From positions 1 through 5,563 of the forward strand of contig JAEERN010000034.1 in the NCBI GenBank assembly GCA_016285815.1: a stretch of 5,563 nucleotides of DNA. Direction: 5' to 3'. Source of the DNA: Clostridiales bacterium. GTDB lineage: Bacteria > Bacillota > Clostridia > Oscillospirales > QAMX01. A program made the translations under genes and the position numbers. The notes under the pieces are model-generated. The model had not been told where the DNA came from, did no database searches, and worked only from the letters and a program-made list of their open reading frames with translations. Position 1 is the stretch's first letter, and each line of letters opens with the position of its first letter. Shown here in pieces: positions 1 through 5,563 of the stretch.

Positions 1-1117
1 GGTGGCCCGGAAGGACCGCGTGGTCCGCACGCTGACCGGCGGCATCGCCGCTTCCCTGAAAAAGGCCGGGGTCGCCGTGGTCCGCGAAGAGGCGAAGATC
101 CTCGGCCGCGGCAAAGAGGGCTATGAGGTCGCCGTGGGCGGCGAGAGCCACACCGCCGACAAGCTGCTGATCTGCACGGGGTCCGAGGCGCTGGTGCCGC
201 GGATCGACGGGCTTGCCGAGTCGCTGCAGAGCGGCCGGGTGCTGACCAACCGCGAGATCCTCTCGCTGGACCGCGTGCCCGAAAGCCTGTGCGTCATCGG
301 CGGCGGCGTCATCGGGCTGGAGATGGTGGCCTATTTCAACGCCGCCGGCGCCAAGGTCACCGTGGTGGAGATGGCGGACCGCATCGCGGGCCGCACCGAC
401 CGGGACGTTTCGAAGATCCTCATGGACGAGTACGCCGCCCGCGGCGTCGAGTTCATCCTCGGCGCGAAGGTCACCGCCGTCCGAGGCGGGGACGTCACCT
501 TTGAAAAGGACGGCCAGACCCGGACGGTCTCGGCGGAAAAGGTCCTGCTGTCCATCGGCCGCCGGGCCGTGACCGCGGGGGTCGGCCTCGAGACCATCGG
601 CGTCGTCACCGAGCGCGGCGCCGTGGTGACGGACGAGCAGATGAAGACCAGCGCTCCCGGCGTTTTCGCCGCGGGCGACGTGAACGGCAAGTCCATGCTG
701 GCCCACACGGCCTATCGCGAGGCTGAGGTGGCGGTGAACGTCATGCTGGGCCGCCGCGACCGCATGGACTATTCCGCCGTTCCGGCGGTCATCTATACGG
801 ATCCCGAGGCCGCCTCGGTGGGCGAGACCGAAGAGACCGCCCGGGAAAAGGGGCTCGAAGTCCGCGTCCGGACCCTTCCGATGAATTATTCCGGCCGCTA
901 TATGGCCGAAAACGAGGGCGGCCGCGGCATCTGCAAGCTGGTGCTGTCGGTCCCCGGGGAGAAGATCCTCGGCGTCTCGCTGGTGGGAAATCCCGCCGGT
1001 GAGATCATCCCGGCGGCGGCGGCCATGCTGGGCCGCGAGTTCCGCGCCGAAGACCTTCGCCGCGTGATCTTCCCGCACCCGACGGTGGCGGAGGTCCTGC
1101 GGGACAGCGCGTTCTGA
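1..1117 (+). CDS. lpdA: Dihydrolipoamide dehydrogenase (E3), 5'-truncated by window edge
   Basis: This is the C-terminal 371 or so residues of an FAD/NAD flavoprotein that reoxidises dihydrolipoamide on E2 of a 2-oxoacid dehydrogenase complex, making NADH in the cytoplasm. Residue numbers below count from the GTG at base 2. The NAD Rossmann motif GGGVIG is at residues 100-105, with Glu123 ending the next strand (VTVVE), as expected for NAD rather than NADP. The second FAD contact AAGDVNG has Asp226. The dimerisation domain ends with HPTVAE (His359, Glu364), the catalytic His-Glu pair. Family members are about 460 residues, so roughly 90 N-terminal residues, with the first FAD motif and the redox CxxxxC, lie upstream. 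The GTG at base 2 is internal: the ARKDRVVRTLTGG segment is a normal interior part of the family. The E1 gene follows 67 bases downstream, which supports a role in that complex. Mercuric or glutathione reductase is less likely given the C-terminal sequence. Confidence is high for the family. Confidence 0.93.
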   Translation, partial: VARKDRVVRTLTGGIAASLKKAGVAVVREEAKILGRGKEGYEVAVGGESHTADKLLICTGSEALVPRIDGLAESLQSGRVLTNREILSLDRVPESLCVIGGGVIGLEMVAYFNAAGAKVTVVEMADRIAGRTDRDVSKILMDEYAARGVEFILGAKVTAVRGGDVTFEKDGQTRTVSAEKVLLSIGRRAVTAGVGLETIGVVTERGAVVTDEQMKTSAPGVFAAGDVNGKSMLAHTAYREAEVAVNVMLGRRDRMDYSAVPAVIYTDPEAASVGETEETAREKGLEVRVRTLPMNYSGRYMAENEGGRGICKLVLSVPGEKILGVSLVGNPAGEIIPAAAAMLGREFRAEDLRRVIFPHPTVAEVLRDSAF

Positions 1118-1141
1118 ACGCTCCCAGCGCCAATAAATTCA

Positions 1142-1160
1142 CAGGCCGTTCCCCGGCCTG
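1142..1160 (+). promoter_or_regulatory. Intergenic hairpin between E3 and E1 genes
   Basis: CAGGCCG (1142-1148) and CGGCCTG (1154-1160) form a perfect 7-bp, GC-rich stem around a TTCCC loop. It sits midway in the 67-base gap. No run of T follows on the + strand (AAATGATGG follows), so a classical intrinsic terminator is not supported. It may be an mRNA-processing or stability element that sets the E3:E1 ratio, or a weak attenuator. In a GC-rich genome a 7-bp stem can arise by chance, so the functional reading is tentative. Confidence 0.35.
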
Positions 1161-1167
1161 AAATGAT

Positions 1168-1184
1168 GGAAAGGTTGTAGCAAC
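1168..1184 (+). promoter_or_regulatory. Ribosome binding site of the E1 fusion gene
   Basis: GGAAAGG at 1168-1174 lies 10 bases before the ATG at 1185. An in-frame TGA at 1164-1166 closes the reading frame just upstream, so ATG 1185 is the earliest possible ATG start. The two ATGs at 1163 and 1166 are in another frame. The purine tract starts 7 bases after the hairpin stem, so folding of the hairpin would leave the site exposed. Confidence 0.6.
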
Positions 1185-3653
1185 ATGCCCAAGAGTCTGT
1201 TCGTAGATCCCGAGGAGATGCGCCGTCCGGGCGAGATCACGTTCCGCAGCATCCCCGTCAACGCGTATAACAAGACCTTTGAAGAAGAGCGCGAAAACTT
1301 CTCTGACAGCCAGCTGATCGGCATTTTCCGGGATATGCAGTTCATCCGGGAGTTCGAGACCATGCTGTTCTCCGTCCGGACGACGAAGAAGTACAACGGC
1401 GTGGACTACGTCTACACCGGTCCGGCGCATCTCTACACCGGCCAGGAGGCCGGCGCCGTCGGCATGGCCTACGGCCTGACCATGGACGACTTCATCTTCG
1501 GCAGCCACAGAAGCCACGGCGAGGTGCTGGCCAAGGGCTTCGCCGCCATCCGCCAGATCCCCGAGGACGAGCTGTACCGCGTGATGAAGGAGTTCTCCGG
1601 CGGGAAGATCCTGAACGTGGTCGAGGCGGCCAACCACAGCGGCAACGTCCAGGACCTTGCGCTGGACTTTCTGCTCTACGGCTTCATGGCCGAGCTGTTC
1701 GGCCGGGAGAACGGCTTTACCATGGGTGTCGGCAATTCCATGCACGTGTTCTTCACGCCGTTCGGCATCTATCCCAACAACGCCATCGTCGGCGGAAGCG
1801 CCGGCATCAGCGTCGGCGCGGGCCTGTACAAGCGGGTCAACAAAAAGCCGGGCATCGTCGTCTGCAACATCGGCGACGGCTCGCTGGGCTGCGGCCCCGT
1901 GTGGGAGGCGCTGAACTTCGCCGCCCAGGACCAGTTCCGCGTCCTGTGGGACGAGGCCCACTCCGGCGGGCTGCCCGTGATCTTCAACTTCTTCAACAAC
2001 CAGTACGGCATGGGCGGTCAGACCCGCGGCGAGACCATGGCCTACGACATGCTGGCGCGCGTCGGCGCCGGCATCTCGCCGACCCAGCTCCACGCCGAGC
2101 GTGTGGACGGGTACAACCCGCTGGCCGTCATCGACGCCTTTGCCCGCAAGCGCGTGCTGGCGGAAGCCGGCGAAGGGCCGGTCCTGCTGGACACCGTGAC
2201 CTACCGTTACGTCGGCCATTCGGCCACCGACTCGTCCAGCTATCGCACCGCCGAGGAGATCGACGCGTGGCGCGCCCACGACTCCATCGCCGCCTTCAAG
2301 GCGAAGCTCATCGAAAACGACGTGGCGGACGCCGAACAGACCGCCGCCATGGAGGAGAGCATCCGCGAGCGAATCACCGACATCATGCGCCTGGCCATCG
2401 ACGACAGCGTCTCGCCGCGGATCGACCTGACCCGCGATCCGGACGCCATCCGCCGCACCGTCTTCTCCAACGGGCACATCGAGCGCCTTGGCGAGGGCGA
2501 GCCGGAGACGCTGACGACCTATGCCGAGAACACCCGCGTCAAGAAGATCGCCGGCAAGAGTCGCCGCGGCCGCGGCGAGGACGGAAAGCCCCTGAGCGAG
2601 CTGAAGACCGTCTCCATCCGGGACGCGCTGTTCGAGGCCATCTTCTCCAAGTTCTGCGAGGATCCCTCGCTGGTGGCCTTCGGCGAGGACGTCCGCGACT
2701 GGGGCGGCGCCTTCGGCGTCTACCGCGACATGACGGAGAGCCTGCCGTACCACCGGTTCTTCAACACGCCGATCTCCGAGAGCACCATCGTGGCCGCCGC
2801 CGTGGGCTACGGCATCTGCGGCGGGCGCGCCGTGGCAGAGCTGATGTACTGTGACTTCCTGGGCCGCTGCGGAGACGAGGTGTTCAACCAGCTGGCCAAG
2901 TGGCAGGCCATGAGCGCCGGCATCCTGAAGATGCCCGTGGTCCTGCGGGTCTCGTGCGGGTCCAAGTACGGCGCCCAGCACGCGCAGGACTGGACCAGCC
3001 TGGCGGCCCACATCCCGGGCCTGAAGGTCTGCTTCCCGGTGACGCCCTATGACGCCAAGGGTCTGATGACCGCCGCGCTGAACGGCACGGACCCCGTGGT
3101 CTTCTTCGAGAGCCAGAAGCTCTACGACAAGGGAGAGCTGTTCCGGGACGAGGTCCCCGCCGGGAGCTATGAGATCCCCTTCGGCGAGCCGGACGTCAAG
3201 CGCGCGGGCAAGGACGTCACCATCCTGACCGTGGGCGCGGCGCTCTATTCCGCCGTCGCCGCGGCGGACCGGCTGAAGGACGAGTTCGGCCTGGAGGCCG
3301 AGGTCATCGACGCCAGATGCCTGGTCCCGTTCAACTACGGCCCCGTGGTCGAGTCCGTGAAGAAGACCGGCCGCATCGTGCTGGTGTCCGACGCCTGCGA
3401 GCGCGGCTCGTACCTGAACGATCTGGCCCGGAACATCACCGAGTTCGCCTTCGACTATCTGGATGCGCCGCCTGTGGTGGTGGGCGCGCCCAACGTCATT
3501 TCCCCGTGTCCCGAGCTGGAGCACTATTACTACCCGCAGGCGGGCTGGATCCTGGACGCCATCCACGAAAAGATCCTGCCGCTGCCGGGCTATACGGCCG
3601 AGTTCAACTTCACCACGACGGAGAAGATCCGCCGCGAAAAGTTCGGCATCTGA
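1185..3653 (+). CDS. Fused E1 alpha-beta subunit of a thiamine-diphosphate 2-oxoacid dehydrogenase complex
   Basis: This 822-residue cytoplasmic E1 should decarboxylate a 2-oxoacid (or cleave an acyloin) and pass the acyl group to lipoyl-E2. Residues 1-40 are an N-terminal extension. The E1-alpha domain (about 40-430) has HRSHG (108-112), GNSMH (183-187), the ThDP/Mg motif GDGS (230-233) ending in NN (271-272), and YRYVGHS (340-346) followed by a DSSSYR loop like branched-chain or acetoin-type E1. A basic, Gly-rich linker (about 451-472) joins the E1-beta domain, which has GED (500-502), TPISES with the cofactor-activating Glu532, and AQHAQD with His599. A transketolase C-terminal domain follows (VIDARCLVP at about 707-715). 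All key residues are present, so it looks active. In most bacteria alpha and beta are separate genes of about 330-370 and 325 residues. Two insertions stand out: about 40 residues between HRSHG and GNSMH, and about 12 between GDG and NN. Pyruvate, branched-chain oxoacid, acetoin and a sugar-derived oxoacid all remain possible substrates. Confidence 0.93.
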   Translation: MPKSLFVDPEEMRRPGEITFRSIPVNAYNKTFEEERENFSDSQLIGIFRDMQFIREFETMLFSVRTTKKYNGVDYVYTGPAHLYTGQEAGAVGMAYGLTMDDFIFGSHRSHGEVLAKGFAAIRQIPEDELYRVMKEFSGGKILNVVEAANHSGNVQDLALDFLLYGFMAELFGRENGFTMGVGNSMHVFFTPFGIYPNNAIVGGSAGISVGAGLYKRVNKKPGIVVCNIGDGSLGCGPVWEALNFAAQDQFRVLWDEAHSGGLPVIFNFFNNQYGMGGQTRGETMAYDMLARVGAGISPTQLHAERVDGYNPLAVIDAFARKRVLAEAGEGPVLLDTVTYRYVGHSATDSSSYRTAEEIDAWRAHDSIAAFKAKLIENDVADAEQTAAMEESIRERITDIMRLAIDDSVSPRIDLTRDPDAIRRTVFSNGHIERLGEGEPETLTTYAENTRVKKIAGKSRRGRGEDGKPLSELKTVSIRDALFEAIFSKFCEDPSLVAFGEDVRDWGGAFGVYRDMTESLPYHRFFNTPISESTIVAAAVGYGICGGRAVAELMYCDFLGRCGDEVFNQLAKWQAMSAGILKMPVVLRVSCGSKYGAQHAQDWTSLAAHIPGLKVCFPVTPYDAKGLMTAALNGTDPVVFFESQKLYDKGELFRDEVPAGSYEIPFGEPDVKRAGKDVTILTVGAALYSAVAAADRLKDEFGLEAEVIDARCLVPFNYGPVVESVKKTGRIVLVSDACERGSYLNDLARNITEFAFDYLDAPPVVVGAPNVISPCPELEHYYYPQAGWILDAIHEKILPLPGYTAEFNFTTTEKIRREKFGI

Positions 3654-3659
3654 AACGCG

Positions 3660-3677
3660 AAAGGAGAGCTGTAGCGG
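3660..3677 (+). promoter_or_regulatory. Ribosome binding site of the SorE-like dehydrogenase gene
   Basis: AAAGGAG at 3660-3666, close to the Shine-Dalgarno consensus, starts 7 bases after the E1 stop codon and leaves an 11-base spacer before ATG 3678. The 24-base gap contains no room for a promoter or terminator, so the gene is read from the same transcript as E1. Confidence 0.65.
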
Positions 3678-4934
3678 ATGAAGACCACCGCGCTGCGCCT
3701 GTACGGGCGCGAGGACCTGCGGCTTGAGACCTTCGAGCTGCCCGAGATCGGCCCCGACGAGATCTTGGCCCGGGTCGTGTCCGATTCGATCTGTATGTCC
3801 ACCTTCAAGGCGGCGGAACAGGGCGCGGCTCACAAGCGCGTGCCGGATGACGTGGCCGAAAACCCCACCATCATGGGACACGAGTTCTGCGGCGAGCTGA
3901 TCGCCGTGGGCGAGAAGTGGGCGGAGCGCTATCGGCCGGGCGACCGGTTCGCCATCCAGCCCGCGCTGGCGTATAAGGGGAGTCTGGCCGCTCCGGGCTA
4001 TTCCTACCGCTATATCGGCGGGGACGCGACTTACGTGGTGATCCCAAACGAGGTCATGGAGATGAACTGCCTGCTGCCGTACGCCGGCGAGGCGTTCTTC
4101 TTCGGCAGTCTGGCAGAGCCGGTCTCCTGCGTCGTCGGCGCGTTCCACGCGCAGTACCACACCGCCTACGGCAGCTATGAGCACCGCATGGGCGTCGTGG
4201 AGAACGGGGCCATGGCCATCCTGGCCGGCTGCGGCCCCATGGGCATGGCCGCCATCGACTACGCCATGCACTGCGACCGCCGCCCGTCTCTGCTGGTGGT
4301 CACCGACATCGACGCGGACCGTCTGGCCCGGGTCGAGCGGCTGCTGAGCCCGGAAGAGGCGGCCCGGAACGGCGTGAAGCTGGTCTATGTGAACACCGCC
4401 GCCTGCGGCGACGCCAAAGCCGAGCTGACGTCTCTGACCGGCGGCAAGGGGTTCGACGACGTGTTCTGCTTCGCCCCGGTCCGCTCGGTGGTCGAACTGG
4501 GCGGCGACCTGCTGGGCAGGGACGGCTGTCTCAACTTCTTTGCCGGACCTATGGACAAGCAGTTCTCGGCCCTGTTCAACTTTTACAACGTCCACTATGC
4601 GTCCACCCATCTGGTGGGCACCAGCGGCGGCAACACGGACGACATGCGCGAGGCCATCGCGCTGATGGAGCAGGGGCGCATCAACCCCGCCGCCATGATC
4701 ACCCACGTCGGCGGTCTGAACGCGGCGGCAGAGACCACGCTGAACCTGCCGAAGATCCCCGGCGGGAAAAAGCTGATCTACACCCACGCTGACCTGCCGC
4801 TGACGGCCATTGCCGACTTTGCGGCCAAGGGCGCGGAGGATCCCCGCTTTGCCGAGCTGGACCACCTTTGCCGCGAGGCCGGCGGCCTCTGGAACGCGGC
4901 GGCGGAAAACTATCTGTTGAAGGTATTCGCATGA
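3678..4934 (+). CDS. Zinc-type medium-chain dehydrogenase, L-sorbose-1-phosphate reductase (SorE)-like
   Basis: This is a 418-residue, probably NAD(H)-linked, cytoplasmic polyol/ketose dehydrogenase. The N-terminal GroES-like domain carries the expected catalytic zinc ligands Cys39 (in DSICMST), His68-Glu69 (GHE) and Glu147 (LAEP), the set seen in sorbitol dehydrogenases. The four-Cys structural zinc lobe of classical alcohol dehydrogenases is missing. The Rossmann domain has GCGPMG (184-189) and Asp210 at the end of the second strand (VVTDID), which favours NAD over NADP. Stretches KRVPDD, YEHRMG, FNFYNVHY (300-307) and GTSGGNTDDM (314-323) match, from memory, enterobacterial SorE, which interconverts L-sorbose 1-phosphate and D-glucitol 6-phosphate. 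Length also fits that family. No sorbose PTS or regulator is visible, and the neighbours are E1/E3 and an aldolase, so the true substrate may be another sugar or sugar phosphate. The family call is strong and the substrate uncertain. Confidence 0.85.
   Translation: MKTTALRLYGREDLRLETFELPEIGPDEILARVVSDSICMSTFKAAEQGAAHKRVPDDVAENPTIMGHEFCGELIAVGEKWAERYRPGDRFAIQPALAYKGSLAAPGYSYRYIGGDATYVVIPNEVMEMNCLLPYAGEAFFFGSLAEPVSCVVGAFHAQYHTAYGSYEHRMGVVENGAMAILAGCGPMGMAAIDYAMHCDRRPSLLVVTDIDADRLARVERLLSPEEAARNGVKLVYVNTAACGDAKAELTSLTGGKGFDDVFCFAPVRSVVELGGDLLGRDGCLNFFAGPMDKQFSALFNFYNVHYASTHLVGTSGGNTDDMREAIALMEQGRINPAAMITHVGGLNAAAETTLNLPKIPGGKKLIYTHADLPLTAIADFAAKGAEDPRFAELDHLCREAGGLWNAAAENYLLKVFA
4919..4934 (+). 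promoter_or_regulatory. Ribosome binding site and ATGA start-stop overlap
   Basis: GAAGG (4919-4923) lies inside the last codons of the dehydrogenase gene, 7 bases before ATG 4931. That ATG shares its last two bases with the TGA at 4932-4934. This arrangement is typical of translational coupling and fixes the start of the aldolase gene. Confidence 0.75.
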
Positions 4935-5563
4935 ACGACTTGGAAATCCTGATCTCTCTTTCCCGGGAATACGGCTCGGACCCCGAGATGGTCCTGGCCG
5001 GCGGCGGGAACACCTCGGTCAAGGCCGACGGACGGCTGACGGTCAAGGCCAGCGGCCACCGCCTCGGTACCATCACGGAGGCGGGCTTCGTGGCCATGGA
5101 TCTGGCCCGGCTGCTCTCCGTCACAGAGAAGGCCTATCCGGCCGGCGAGGCCGAGGCGGAGGCCGCCGTTCTGGCCGACATGATGGCCGCGCGTCTGCCC
5201 GGCGAAACGGCCCGTCCCAGCGTGGAAGCGCTGCTCCACGCGCTTTTCCCCCAGAAGTTCGTCGTCCATCTGCACCCCTGCGACGTCAACGCCATGACCT
5301 GCAGCGTGGGGGGGCGCCGGTATCTGGAAGAGCACTTCGGCGGCCGGGCCGTCTGGATGGACGAGACCAGACCCGGCTATACGCTGGCCATGGCCGCCAA
5401 GGCGGTCATGGAGGACTTCCGCGCCCGGACGGGGCGCCCGCTGGATCTGCTGGTCATGCAGAACCACGGCGTCTTCTTCGCCGCGGACAGCGAAGACGGG
5501 ATCCGGACGCTGATCCGGGACTTTCTCGCGGCCGTCCGCGCCGCCGTCGACGTGCGGGCCGAC
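4931..5563 (+). CDS. Class II aldolase/adducin-family protein, 3'-truncated by window edge
   Basis: The first 211 residues are visible, with no stop before the window ends. The fold is that of zinc-dependent fuculose/rhamnulose-phosphate aldolases, which cleave a ketose phosphate into DHAP (or another enolate fragment) and an aldehyde. Evidence, in order: AGGGNTSVK (23-31), the phosphate/substrate-binding Gly-rich loop; KASG (39-42); catalytic Glu99 in PSVEALLH; metal ligands His113 and His115 in VHLHP; and the third metal His179 in QNHGVFF. All three metal His residues and the Glu are present, so it should be an active enzyme rather than an adducin-like relic. The GGGNTSVK form and the long spacing resemble the aldolase half of the bifunctional rhamnulose-1-phosphate aldolase/dehydrogenase (RhaD/YuxG type) and stand-alone relatives of about 400 residues, more than the roughly 215-residue FucA. 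The unseen C-terminus decides whether a dehydrogenase domain is attached. It overlaps the dehydrogenase gene by 4 bases, so the two products probably serve one pathway. Confidence 0.85.
   Translation, partial: MNDLEILISLSREYGSDPEMVLAGGGNTSVKADGRLTVKASGHRLGTITEAGFVAMDLARLLSVTEKAYPAGEAEAEAAVLADMMAARLPGETARPSVEALLHALFPQKFVVHLHPCDVNAMTCSVGGRRYLEEHFGGRAVWMDETRPGYTLAMAAKAVMEDFRARTGRPLDLLVMQNHGVFFAADSEDGIRTLIRDFLAAVRAAVDVRAD

Noticed and set aside
2..4. GTG as a true start codon of the E3 gene.
   Set aside because: The sequence after it is interior to the dihydrolipoamide dehydrogenase fold, and the N-terminal FAD and disulfide motifs are missing, so the gene must begin upstream of the window.
1142..1165. 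An intrinsic terminator after the E3 gene.
   Set aside because: The stem is only 7 bp and is followed by AAATGATGG rather than a T-run. The following gene also appears to belong to the same complex.
1901..2854. A 317-codon + strand open frame inside the E1 gene in another frame.
   Set aside because: It is Arg/Gly/Pro-rich, without domains, and out of frame with the continuous E1 protein. It is a typical GC-rich frame-shifted shadow.
3654..3677. A separate promoter for the dehydrogenase gene.
   Set aside because: The gap is 24 bases, most of it taken by the ribosome binding site and spacer, and no -35/-10 pair is visible.
1005..4865. A 1286-codon open frame on the minus strand lying opposite the E1 and dehydrogenase genes.
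   Set aside because: Its composition (rich in Val, Gly, Ala, His, Asp, Gln) is what the complement of GC-ending codons such as GCC, GAC, ATC and CTG produces. It shows no recognisable domain, and the + strand carries clear conserved enzymes over the same bases.
4910..5467. A 185-codon minus-strand open frame over the aldolase gene.
   Set aside because: It is the antisense shadow of a GC-rich gene. The + frame carries all class II aldolase motifs with a ribosome binding site and coupled start.

Overview
The window is a densely packed, GC-rich (roughly 65% by eye) bacterial operon fragment with every gene on the + strand. It holds the 3' end of a dihydrolipoamide dehydrogenase gene (E3, 1-1117), a complete 822-residue gene fusing the alpha and beta halves of a thiamine-diphosphate 2-oxoacid dehydrogenase E1 (1185-3653), a complete 418-residue zinc-type medium-chain dehydrogenase that I recognise as L-sorbose-1-phosphate reductase (SorE)-like (3678-4934), and the 5' part of a class II aldolase/adducin-family gene (4931 to the window end). 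Intergenic gaps are 67 and 24 bases, and the last two genes overlap by 4 bases (ATGA). No RNA gene, mobile element, CRISPR array or convincing terminator is visible, and no gene-free stretch exceeds 67 bases.

Organism: high GC, strong GC preference at third codon positions, purine-rich Shine-Dalgarno sites and this combination of genes fit a high-GC anaerobic or gut-type Firmicute (Oscillospiraceae-like). This is a weak inference. Other GC-rich anaerobes are possible, and there is no phylogenetic marker in the window.

How the genes may work together: the E1 fusion and E3 are two of the three parts of a 2-oxoacid dehydrogenase complex, which converts a 2-oxoacid (or an acyloin, as in acetoin dehydrogenase) to acyl-CoA and NADH. 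The lipoyl-carrying E2 is not in the window and would be expected upstream. The two downstream genes are carbohydrate enzymes: a polyol/ketose(-phosphate) dehydrogenase, and an aldolase that retains the catalytic Glu and the three metal-binding His residues. Their tight linkage suggests a carbohydrate-catabolic route in which a sugar-derived keto compound is oxidised, cleaved, and one fragment captured as acyl-CoA. The substrate cannot be read from the sequence. The E1 fusion also differs from standard E1s by two insertions around the cofactor site, so a non-standard substrate is plausible.
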